Assembly: GCA_017999365.1 (NCBI GenBank)
Contig: JAGNLW010000001.1
Location: forward strand, 380,239-444,238
DNA length: 64,000 bases
Origin: Candidatus Aminicenantota bacterium
GTDB lineage: Bacteria > Acidobacteriota > Aminicenantia > Aminicenantales > Saccharicenantaceae
Direction of reading: 5' to 3'
The translations under genes and the position numbers were made by a program. Under the pieces are notes generated by a model that was given only the letters and a program-made list of their open reading frames with translations, had not been told where the DNA came from and made no database searches. Shown one piece after another: positions 45,923-53,176 of this stretch; positions within the stretch are counted from its first letter, which is position 1, and each line of letters begins with the position of its first letter.

Positions 45923-46732
45923 ATGGCCGCTTCGCCCCTCCGCCTGGTCGATTCCCACGCCCACCTCGACGCGCCCGAGTTTGACGCCGACCGGGCCGAG
46001 GCCGTCCGCCGGGCCGCGGCCGCCGGCGTCGTCGCGGTCCTCTGCCCGGCCGACCTGACCCGCCCGGCGAGCTTCGCCGCCATCGCCGGCCTCCAGGCCG
46101 GATTCCCGGCCGTCCTGGCCGCGGCCGGCGTCCACCCCCACCAGGCCAAGGACATGACCGAAGCCCATCTCGGCGAGCTCCGCGCCCTCGCCGCCCGCGG
46201 CGCCCTCCGGGCCGTGGGCGAGATCGGGCTCGACTACCACTACGACTTCTCGTCCCCCGAGAGCCAGCGCGAGGCCTTTCGCCGCCAGCTGGCGTTCGCC
46301 GCCGAGGCCGGCTTGCCGGCCGTCGTCCACAGCCGCCTGGCCGGGGCCGACGTCGTCGCCGCCGTCGACGCGGAGCGCTTCGGGCGCGGCGGCGTCCTCC
46401 ACTGCTTCACCGAGGACTGGGCCGTGGCCTCGGCCGTCCTCGACCGCGGTTTCCTGGTCTCGTTCTCGGGCATCCTGACCTTCCCCAAGGCCGGCGCCCT
46501 GCGCGAGGTGGCCGCCCGGGTCCCCCTCGACCGGCTGCTCGTCGAGACCGATTCGCCCTACCTCGCCCCGGTCCCCTACCGGGGTTCCGGCCGGCGCAAC
46601 GAGCCGGCCTTCGTCGTCGAGACGGCCAAGGTCCTGGCCGGGCTGAAAGGATTGTCCCTCGAGGCCCTGGCCGAGGCCACCACGGCCAATTTCGCCCGCC
46701 TGTTCCCGTTTGAAAAACCGGCCGCCCGATGA
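45923..46732 (+). CDS. tatD: TatD-family metal-dependent deoxyribonuclease
   Basis: 269 residues. LVDSHAHLDAPEFD (metal His pair), VGEIGLDYHYDFSSPESQ, VVHSRLAG, HCFTEDWAVA and VETDSPYLAPVPYRG are all family motifs. TatD enzymes are magnesium-dependent 3'-5' exonucleases in DNA repair and quality control. The start has no Shine-Dalgarno because the R1 palindrome and T-tract lie directly upstream, and no good later ATG exists. The next gene follows on the same strand. Confidence 0.93.
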   Translation: MAASPLRLVDSHAHLDAPEFDADRAEAVRRAAAAGVVAVLCPADLTRPASFAAIAGLQAGFPAVLAAAGVHPHQAKDMTEAHLGELRALAARGALRAVGEIGLDYHYDFSSPESQREAFRRQLAFAAEAGLPAVVHSRLAGADVVAAVDAERFGRGGVLHCFTEDWAVASAVLDRGFLVSFSGILTFPKAGALREVAARVPLDRLLVETDSPYLAPVPYRGSGRRNEPAFVVETAKVLAGLKGLSLEALAEATTANFARLFPFEKPAAR

Positions 46733-46802
46733 TAAGATGCCGGCGATGATCTCCCCGACGCCGCTCGTCGACCGCTGGTCGTCGGTCCCCAAGAGGAAGG
46801 AC

Positions 46803-47771
46803 ATGTCCTCCCTCTACCGGGAGATCCGGACCGACCTCGACCGGGTCGAGGACCGTCTCGAGTCCTGGTGCCGTTCGTCCAATCCCCTCACGGCCGAGAT
46901 CAGCCGCTACGTCCTGCGCAAGAAGGGCAAACGGCTCCGGCCGGCCCTGGTCCTCCTGACCTCGCGTCTGTTCAGCCCGGGCAGCGAGGAGTCCGTCTTT
47001 TTGGCCTCCCTGGTCGAGCTCCTGCACACAGCCAGCCTCATCCACGACGACATCGTCGACAACGCCGGCCTCCGCCGGGGGCGGGAGACGGTCCACGCCA
47101 AGTGGGGGCCGAACATCACGGTCCTGCTCGGCGACTGCCTCTATATCAAGTCCATCGGGCTGTCCCTGCAGTCGCGCCACGACCGCGTCATCCGGCTCCT
47201 GGCCGACGTCTCGGCCCGCATGATCGAGGGCGAGCTCGACGAGTTCGCCCTGGCCGGCGACGTCCGCATTACCGAAGCGCAGTACCTGGCCATCGTCGAG
47301 GCCAAGACGGCCGTCCTGTTCGGGGCCTGCTGCCGCATCGGGGCCATCCTGGGCCTGGCCTCTCCGGAAGAGGAGGAGGCCGTGGCCGCCTACGCCCTCA
47401 ACCTGGGCCTGACCTTCCAGATCGTCGACGACCTGCTCGACTACACCGGGGACCCCAAGACCCTGGGCAAGCCGGTCCTGTCCGACCTGGCCGAGGGAAG
47501 GATCACCCTGCCCCTCATCCACGCCCTGAAGAGGGCCGACCGGGCGGGACGGGCCCGGCTGAAGTCCTTCATCGGCCGCAAGGAGATCACGGCCGCCGAG
47601 CGCCGGGAGATCCTGGGTCTCCTGACGGATTGCGGCGCCATCGACCACGCCGCGGCCAGGGCCCGGGAGTTCACCGAGCGGGCCCTCGAGCGGATCGAGC
47701 CCTTCCCCGACTCGCCGCCCCGGGAGACGCTCATCCGCCTGACGCTCTACGGGCTGACCCGGAGCCGCTGA
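46803..47771 (+). CDS. Trans-isoprenyl (polyprenyl) diphosphate synthase
   Basis: 322 residues from the ATG at 46803 (AGGA 5 bp upstream); ATGs at 46737 and 46746 are also possible and would add about 20 residues. Family motifs: KGKRLRPALVLL, first Asp-rich motif LIHDDIVDNAG, and second Asp-rich QIVDDLLDYTGD. Length and motifs fit medium- or long-chain (octaprenyl/heptaprenyl-type) synthases used for respiratory quinone side chains. Catalyses head-to-tail condensation of IPP with allylic diphosphates. Follows tatD by 4-70 bp depending on start. Confidence 0.9.
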   Translation: MSSLYREIRTDLDRVEDRLESWCRSSNPLTAEISRYVLRKKGKRLRPALVLLTSRLFSPGSEESVFLASLVELLHTASLIHDDIVDNAGLRRGRETVHAKWGPNITVLLGDCLYIKSIGLSLQSRHDRVIRLLADVSARMIEGELDEFALAGDVRITEAQYLAIVEAKTAVLFGACCRIGAILGLASPEEEEAVAAYALNLGLTFQIVDDLLDYTGDPKTLGKPVLSDLAEGRITLPLIHALKRADRAGRARLKSFIGRKEITAAERREILGLLTDCGAIDHAAARAREFTERALERIEPFPDSPPRETLIRLTLYGLTRSR

Positions 47772-47788
47772 GGGAGAGGGGGACGGGC

Positions 47789-48298
47789 ATGACGGAGATC
47801 GAGGTCAAGATCCGGATCGGGGACCCCCGGGCCATGAAGGAGCGGCTCCTCGGCCTGGGGGCGAAGGTGTCCCGCGAGCGCCACCTCGAGCGCGACGTCC
47901 TCTACGATTTCGACTCGGGCGCTCTGACGGCCGCGGGCCGGGCCCTTCGCCTGCGGTCGGCCGGAAAGAGGGCCACGCTGACCTTCAAGGGGGAGCCGCG
48001 GAAATCCCGCTCGTTCAAGGTCCGGGAGGAGTTCGAGACCCAGGTCCGCGACCCGCGCGGGATGCGGCTCATCCTCAAGGCCCTGGGCTTCAAGGAAACG
48101 TTCGCTTACGCCAAGCACCGCACGGTCCTGCGAAAGAACCTCCTGACGATCTGTCTCGACGAGACGGCGGCCGGGAATTTCCTGGAGCTCGAGGGGGAAA
48201 GGCACGAGATCGTCAAGTTCGCCCGGGCCCTCAAGGTCAAGCGGGCCGAATTCGTCACCGAGAGCTACGTCGAGCTCATTCGTCCTTGTCGTCCTTGA
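47789..48298 (+). CDS. CYTH-domain protein (class IV adenylate cyclase/thiamine-triphosphatase-like)
   Basis: 169 residues from the ATG at 47789. The N-terminal TEIEVKIRI gives the ExExK signature; further conserved points are ALRLRS, ATLTFKG, REEFETQV, LDETAAGNFLELEGE. CYTH tunnel enzymes bind triphosphates with Mg2+ and include CyaB-type cyclases and tripolyphosphatases; the activity here is unknown. A purine-rich GGGAGAGGGGG site precedes the start. Its last 23 bp overlap the convergent omega-subunit gene. Confidence 0.88.
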   Translation: MTEIEVKIRIGDPRAMKERLLGLGAKVSRERHLERDVLYDFDSGALTAAGRALRLRSAGKRATLTFKGEPRKSRSFKVREEFETQVRDPRGMRLILKALGFKETFAYAKHRTVLRKNLLTICLDETAAGNFLELEGERHEIVKFARALKVKRAEFVTESYVELIRPCRP

Positions 48299-48656
48299 CC
48301 TCGTCCTCGTCCCCGGCGTCCTCGTCCTCGGCCTCTTCGTCCTCGGTCTCGTCCTCGACGACGGCGTCGGCCTCGTCGGCCAGGACGCTGCCGGCCAGGC
48401 TGTCGCCGTCGCCGGCCTCGTCGGCGATGCCGCCGCCCACGAAGACGCGGTCCTCGCGCTCGGGGATGTCGTCCATGCGGGCCGGGATGATCTCGTACTC
48501 GACGAGCCCCTCCCGGACCTCGGCCTGGGCGATGCGGATGAGGCTCTTGGAACGGGTCTGGATCTTGGGTTTGGCGCCCTTGAGCAGCTGCTTGGCCCGC
48601 TTGGAGGCCAGGATGATGAAACGGTACTTGCTGTCGATCTTACCGAATTGGTCCAC
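48276..48656 (-). CDS. rpoZ: DNA-directed RNA polymerase omega subunit with acidic tail
   Basis: 126 residues from the GTG at 48656. The first ~60 residues (KIDSKYRFIILASKRAKQLL, then KSLIRIAQAEVREGLVEYEI) match the RpoZ core, which helps fold and assemble the beta-prime subunit. The C-terminal ~45 residues are a highly acidic low-complexity tail (VEDETEDEEAEDEDAGDEDE), longer than in most omega proteins. The gene converges on the CYTH gene and shares its last 23 bp. GGAG lies 10 bp upstream of the start. Confidence 0.88.
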   Translation of the reverse strand: MDQFGKIDSKYRFIILASKRAKQLLKGAKPKIQTRSKSLIRIAQAEVREGLVEYEIIPARMDDIPEREDRVFVGGGIADEAGDGDSLAGSVLADEADAVVEDETEDEEAEDEDAGDEDEVKDDKDE

Positions 48657-48741
48657 GGGCGTCGTCTCCTCGCGGTGAATTCCTCGGGATGGCGTCTTAA
48701 AATAGCAGAAAACGGGCCGGAAAGCAAGCCGCGCGAGGGCT

Positions 48742-48770
48742 TTGACAGAGGGGGGCGGCTGTGATATCTA
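48742..48770 (+). promoter_or_regulatory. Sigma-70-like promoter for the NSS transporter gene
   Basis: Consensus TTGACA (48742-48747), 17-bp spacer, TATCTA (48765-48770) preceded by TGA. The ATG is at 48799 with GAGGAGG between. Confidence 0.6.
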
Positions 48771-48798
48771 GAGGGCCGGTTTTTTTCGAGGAGGTCCC

Positions 48799-50487
48799 AT
48801 GACGCAAGGCATAACCGGTAACGGATGGCTGTTCATGGCGCTCGGCTGGGGTTTCATCCTGGCCCTTGTCGTTTATTGTTTCCGGCGCGTCCTGTTCGGC
48901 AAGAAGCCTGAGGTCGTCGTCGAGGCCGGCGGCCGCGAGCAGTGGGGCTCCCGGGTCGGCCTCATCCTGGCCGTGGCCGGCAACGCCATCGGCCTGGGCA
49001 ACTTCCTGCGCTTCCCGGTCCAGGCCGCCTCCAACGGCGGCGGGGCCTTCATGATCCCCTACTTCGTGGCCTTCCTCCTGCTCGGCATCCCCATGATGTG
49101 GGTCGAGTGGACGATCGGCCGCATGGGCGGCGCCCACGGCCACGGCACGACGCCGGGCATGCTCAACCTGCTCTGGAAGAAGGCGCCTTCCAAGTACCTC
49201 GGCGCCCTGGGCATCGTCATCCCCTTCCTCATCGTCATCTACTACAATATCATCGAGTCGTGGTGCCTGGGCTTCTCCTGGTTCTCGCTGACCGGTAAGT
49301 ATTTCGGCCACGCCAACCGCGAGGCCATGGGCCACTTCCTCCACGGCTTCCAGGGCCTGGAATCGAACGAGTTCTTCTCCTCGATGGCTCCCATCCTCAT
49401 CTTCTGGGGCATCACCGTCGCCCTGAACTACTTCTTCCTCTACAAGGGCATCTCCAAGGGCATCGAGGTCCTGGCCAAGTACGGCATGCCCTTGCTCTTC
49501 GTCTTCGGCATCGTCCTCGTCGTCCGCGTCCTGACCCTGGGCACGCCCGACCCCTCGGCGCCCGAGCTCAACATCTCGACCGGCCTCGGCTTCATCTGGA
49601 ACCCCGATTTCAGCCGCCTGGGGTCGGCCACGGTCTGGCTGGCGGCCGCCGGGCAGATCTTCTTCACCCTGAGCCTGGGCCAGGGCATCATCAACACCTA
49701 CGCGTCCTACGTCCGCGAGAAGCAGGACATCACCCTGAACGGCCTGTCGACGGCCTCCACGAACGAGTTCACCGAGGTCGTCCTGGGCGGCACCATCGCC
49801 ATCCCGGCCGCGGTCGTCTTCTTCGGCGCGGCCGAGACCCAGGCCATCGCCCAGGGCGGCGCCTTCAACCTCGGCTTCCAGGCCCTGCCGGTCATCTTCC
49901 AGAAGATCCCGTTGGGCCAGATCTTCGGCGGCATGTTCTTCTTCCTTCTCTTCATCGCCGGCATCACCTCGTCCGTGGCCATGACCCAGCCGGCCATCGC
50001 CTTCCTCGAGGACGAGTTCAAGTGGAAGCGGCAGAAGGCGGTCAAGGCCGTCTTCGCCGTGCTCGTCTCCTGCAGCGCCATGGTCATCGCCTTCTTCCGG
50101 TTCGGCTTCCTCGACGAGCTCGATTTCTGGGCCGGCACCTTCGGATTGGTCGTCTTCGCGGCCATCGAGATCGTCCTGTTCTCCTGGGTCTTCAAGATCA
50201 AGAGGGGCTGGCAGGAGATGCACAAGGGCGCCGACCTCAAGGTGCCGCGCGTCTTCAAGTTCGTCATGACCTACATCACCCCGGTCTACCTGCTCGTCCT
50301 CCTGGCCATCTGGACCTACCAGGACGCCGTCAAGGCCTTCCTGATGAAGGACAAGCCCGAGGCCGACAAACCCTACCTGTGGGGCGCCCGGGCCCTGATC
50401 GCGGCCCTGCTCCTGGGCATGTGCCTGCTGATCCGCAAGGCCTGGAGCAAGAAGAAGGCGGCCGCGCCGGAGGCGCCCGTGGCCTGA
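48799..50487 (+). CDS. Sodium-dependent transporter, NSS (SNF) family
   Basis: 562 residues. LILAVAGNAIGLGNFLRFP is the unwound TM1 signature of LeuT-fold neurotransmitter:sodium symporters. About 12 TM helices fit the family, and one additional N-terminal TM (residues 9-29, GWLFMALGWGFILALVVYCF) precedes the usual start. A charged C-terminus follows (KKKAAAPEAP). The substrate (amino acid, amine or other) cannot be inferred. A SHINE-like GAGGAGG precedes the ATG. Transcribed alone. Confidence 0.92.
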   Translation: MTQGITGNGWLFMALGWGFILALVVYCFRRVLFGKKPEVVVEAGGREQWGSRVGLILAVAGNAIGLGNFLRFPVQAASNGGGAFMIPYFVAFLLLGIPMMWVEWTIGRMGGAHGHGTTPGMLNLLWKKAPSKYLGALGIVIPFLIVIYYNIIESWCLGFSWFSLTGKYFGHANREAMGHFLHGFQGLESNEFFSSMAPILIFWGITVALNYFFLYKGISKGIEVLAKYGMPLLFVFGIVLVVRVLTLGTPDPSAPELNISTGLGFIWNPDFSRLGSATVWLAAAGQIFFTLSLGQGIINTYASYVREKQDITLNGLSTASTNEFTEVVLGGTIAIPAAVVFFGAAETQAIAQGGAFNLGFQALPVIFQKIPLGQIFGGMFFFLLFIAGITSSVAMTQPAIAFLEDEFKWKRQKAVKAVFAVLVSCSAMVIAFFRFGFLDELDFWAGTFGLVVFAAIEIVLFSWVFKIKRGWQEMHKGADLKVPRVFKFVMTYITPVYLLVLLAIWTYQDAVKAFLMKDKPEADKPYLWGARALIAALLLGMCLLIRKAWSKKKAAAPEAPVA

Positions 50488-50498
50488 CGTCCGTCCGT

Positions 50499-50527
50499 TT
50501 GAATTCGCCGGGGGCCTGTGGTAGATT
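50499..50527 (+). promoter_or_regulatory. Sigma-70-like promoter for the MinD-like gene
   Basis: TTGAAT (50499-50504), 17-bp spacer, TAGATT (50522-50527) preceded by TGG. Precedes the GTG at 50558. Confidence 0.55.
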
Positions 50528-50557
50528 GTCCCTTCGGCGCCAAGGAACAATCGAATC

Positions 50558-51496
50558 GTGGACAAGCGGATCTGGGCCATCGGCGGCGGCAAGGGCGGCA
50601 CGGGCAAGAGCTTCGTCGCCGCGAGCCTGGGCCTGCACCTGGCCTCCCTCGACCGCCCCGTCGTCCTCGTCGACGCCGACCTCGGCGCCCCCAACCTCCA
50701 CACCCTGCTCGGCGTCAAAGCCGGGCACCCCGACCTCGGCGACTTCCTGACCAACGGGGTGGCCTCGCTCGAGGAAGCGGCCGTCGAAACCCCTTTCCGC
50801 GGCTTGCGCATCGTCAAGGGCACCGAGAACATCCTGTTCGTGGCCAATCTCAACCACTACAAGAAGCTGCGCCTCCTGCGCCAGCTCCGCCAGCTCGAGG
50901 CCCCCAACGTCATCCTCGACCTGGGCACGGGCAGCTCCTATAACACCCTCGACTTCTTTCTCAGCGCCAACCCCGGGGTCGTCGTGACCACGCCCGAGCC
51001 GACGGCCATCGAGAACACCTACCTGTTCCTGAAGTCCTGCATCATGCGCGTCCTCAAGCTCTACATGGACCACTACAAGATCCAGGACCTGCACCAGAAG
51101 ATGCTCGACCAGATCGAGAAGAACTCCCAATCCCTCTACGGCTTCTTCAAGTCGCTCATGGAGACGGACCGCTCTTACGGCACGCTTCTCTACCGGGCCC
51201 TGCGCGGCTTCCGGCCCTGCCTGGTTATGAACAAGACCCGCGACGAGCGCGATGTCCAGCTCGGCCGCTCCGTGGCCGACGTCGTCCGCAAGTACCTGCT
51301 CGTCGACATGAAGTACCTCGGCGGCGTGCCCGACGACGAGGACGTCCACACATCGCTGCGCGGGCTGCGCCCCTACTACGCCGACCACCGCGACGCGGCC
51401 GCGGCCCGGGCCATCCGGCAGTTCGCCGAGGAGCTGGCCTACTCGATCGAGTTCACCCTGCGGACCCCGCCGGAGATCCGCCTCCCGGACGCTTGA
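50558..51496 (+). CDS. MinD/ParA/FlhG-like deviant Walker-A ATPase
   Basis: 312 residues, GTG start with AAGGA 11 bp upstream. Deviant Walker A GGGKGGTGKS (Lys12 is the intermolecular signature Lys of the ParA/MinD class), VDADLGAPNLHTLLG as switch I-like and LDLGTGSSYNTLDFF as Walker B-like. The middle holds an insertion (about 165-215) of predicted helices, similar to MinD-like proteins found next to small J-like proteins in some deltaproteobacteria. No C-terminal membrane-targeting amphipathic helix is obvious. Its stop overlaps the start of the J-like gene by one base (TGATG), so the two are coupled. Partner and cargo unknown. Confidence 0.85.
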   Translation: MDKRIWAIGGGKGGTGKSFVAASLGLHLASLDRPVVLVDADLGAPNLHTLLGVKAGHPDLGDFLTNGVASLEEAAVETPFRGLRIVKGTENILFVANLNHYKKLRLLRQLRQLEAPNVILDLGTGSSYNTLDFFLSANPGVVVTTPEPTAIENTYLFLKSCIMRVLKLYMDHYKIQDLHQKMLDQIEKNSQSLYGFFKSLMETDRSYGTLLYRALRGFRPCLVMNKTRDERDVQLGRSVADVVRKYLLVDMKYLGGVPDDEDVHTSLRGLRPYYADHRDAAAARAIRQFAEELAYSIEFTLRTPPEIRLPDA

Positions 51497-51870
51497 TGCT
51501 GAAAAAGATCGAGGACTGGAACTACTACGAGCTGCTGTCGGTCGAGCGCACGGCCTCGCAGGACGAGATCTGGGAGGCCTACCAGGCGGCCCTGGCCACC
51601 TACCGGGACGGCTCGCTGGCCCTCTACGGCCTGGTCCAGGAATCCGAGCGGGCCCTGGTCCTGGAGCGCGTCCAGGAGGCCTTCCAGACCCTCCGCGACC
51701 CCGCCTTGCGCCGCGAGTACGACCTGGCCCTGTTGCGCCATGCCCCCTATTTCCCGCCCCGGGCCCCTTTCCGGCGGTCGGCCGGACGGCTGGAGATCGA
51801 GGAAGCCCCGCCCCGGCCGTCTTTCTGGGCCCGGCTCAAGGCCCTCTTCCGCCGCCGGCGCCCTCAGTAG
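51496..51870 (+). CDS. J-like domain protein lacking the HPD tripeptide
   Basis: 124 residues. WNYYELLSVERTASQDEIWEAY is a J-domain helix I-II pattern and the helix III/IV part is RVQEAFQTLRDPALRREYD. The loop that normally carries HPD (needed to stimulate Hsp70) instead holds YRDGSLALYGL, so Hsp70 activation is unlikely. The C-terminus is a basic, amphipathic segment (SFWARLKALFRRRRP), perhaps a membrane or nucleic-acid contact. Start overlaps the MinD-like stop. The last 7 bp overlap the convergent GspG-like gene. Confidence 0.75.
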   Translation: MLKKIEDWNYYELLSVERTASQDEIWEAYQAALATYRDGSLALYGLVQESERALVLERVQEAFQTLRDPALRREYDLALLRHAPYFPPRAPFRRSAGRLEIEEAPPRPSFWARLKALFRRRRPQ

Positions 51871-52238
51871 TCCTTGGCGATGTCGTCGGCCGTGCCGAAT
51901 TCCCCGTCCGGACCGGCCGAAGTCAGGCGGAAAGCGTCGTCCGAGAGTTTCTCGTAGCGTATGGCCCGGCCCCAGGCGTCCGGCAGGCTGCCGGCCGTGG
52001 GATGGAAACGGCGCAGCGCCTTGAGCGACTCGGGCAGGCCCTCCCCTTCCGAGGCGAACGTGAGGACCTCGCGCGACAGGGCTTCGAGATTGGCCGCGGT
52101 CAGCTTGACCTTGGACTCGGCGTACTTGTCGACCATGATCTCGACCCCGCCCTTGCGGCCGGCGGCCGGCGTGAAGAAGATGGCGTAGACGACGATCCCG
52201 GCCAGGACGAGCCCGATCAAGGCGCCCCTGATCTTCAT
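51864..52238 (-). CDS. Small membrane-anchored protein with GspG-like C-terminal domain
   Basis: 124 residues. An N-terminal hydrophobic helix (ALIGLVLAGIVVYAIFF) is followed by a helical region and a C-terminus LPDAWGRAIRYEKL / RLTSAGPDGEFGTADDI, the calcium-site end of major pseudopilin GspG. The prepilin-type motif (GFTLIE with a cleavage Gly) is absent, so it is not a normal pseudopilin; an N-anchored derivative is more likely. GGAGGAGGGG precedes the ATG. It follows the ATP-grasp gene by 13 bp. Confidence 0.7.
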   Translation of the reverse strand: MKIRGALIGLVLAGIVVYAIFFTPAAGRKGGVEIMVDKYAESKVKLTAANLEALSREVLTFASEGEGLPESLKALRRFHPTAGSLPDAWGRAIRYEKLSDDAFRLTSAGPDGEFGTADDIAKDY

Positions 52239-52251
52239 GGTCCCCTCCTCC

Positions 52252-53172
52252 CTAGAATGCTTCCGGCGCCGCGGCGGCCCGGCGGGCGTACGCGGCCAGC
52301 CGGGCGGCGATCCGCCCGACCGTGGCGTCCGGCACCCCGTCGGGGTGGCCCGAGCGGAGCCTCATGTCGCAGATCTCGTTGACGTAGTCGACGACGACGA
52401 GCCGGCCGCGGATGTCGCGGGCCACCTCGGTCGAGAAGAACCGCAGCCGGGAGACGCGGGCGATGGCGCGGACGAGCGGGTAGAGGAGCCCGAAGCCGAG
52501 GGCCGCGGCCTCGTCGTGGTCCAGCTCGGCGTAGAGATGGGTGCGGTCGTCCCACCAAACCAGGTGGACCTCGCCGAGGACGTAGAAGCCGCGGAACCAG
52601 GACCGCCGCCCGTCCGGGCCGGTCTCCGGGACGATCCTCTCCTGCAGCAGGAATTTGTCGGCCGGGAAGGCCCGCCGGGCCGCCCGGATATCGTCGGTCC
52701 CGGCGGCGTCGACGACGACGCCGATGCTGCCGCCGGTCGTGTTGGCCGGCTTGACGACGAAGGGACGGCCGAGCGGGGCCAGGTCGGCCGCGGCCGGCAG
52801 ATGGTCGGGCGCCGCGGCGAACGAGGGCAGGATGACCGTGTGCGGCGTCGGGATGCCGGCGCTCAGGAACTCGAGGTGCATGGTGGCCTTGTCGGAGGCC
52901 CAGCGGAAGCGGTCCAGCGGCTCGATGACGTCGCGGCCCCGCTCGACGGCCAGGGCCTGGAGGGCCGTGAAATCGGGCGAGGAGCCCGAGGCCCGGTCGA
53001 GGAGGACGCGGAAGTCGAGGGCGCCGGCGCGAAAGGACTCCAGGGCGGCCGCGGCTCCGGCCGGGGGCACGGTCAGGACCTCGAGCCCGTTGCCGCGGGC
53101 GGCCGCGGCCACCAGGCCGACGAAGTCCTCGTCGTACTCCCAGTCGTAGGTCAGGGCCAGGTCGTAGCGCAG
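52252..53172 (-). CDS. ATP-grasp-like protein, possibly with a CTG start
   Basis: About 306 residues if it begins at CTG 53172 (AAGGAG 10 bp upstream). GTG at 53112 is the most upstream canonical start and would give 286 residues, but the 20 codons before it (LRYDLALTYDWEYDEDF) look like genuine protein. The core contains RPFVVKPANTTGGSIGVVVD (ATP-grasp nucleotide loop), ADKFLLQERIVPE and VVDYVNEICDMRLRSGHPD, fitting an ATP-grasp ligase. Substrate unknown. It follows the FG-GAP lipoprotein gene by 4 bp and precedes the GspG-like gene. Confidence 0.7.
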   Translation of the reverse strand: MRYDLALTYDWEYDEDFVGLVAAAARGNGLEVLTVPPAGAAAALESFRAGALDFRVLLDRASGSSPDFTALQALAVERGRDVIEPLDRFRWASDKATMHLEFLSAGIPTPHTVILPSFAAAPDHLPAAADLAPLGRPFVVKPANTTGGSIGVVVDAAGTDDIRAARRAFPADKFLLQERIVPETGPDGRRSWFRGFYVLGEVHLVWWDDRTHLYAELDHDEAAALGFGLLYPLVRAIARVSRLRFFSTEVARDIRGRLVVVDYVNEICDMRLRSGHPDGVPDATVGRIAARLAAYARRAAAAPEAF

Positions 53173-53176
53173 GGCC

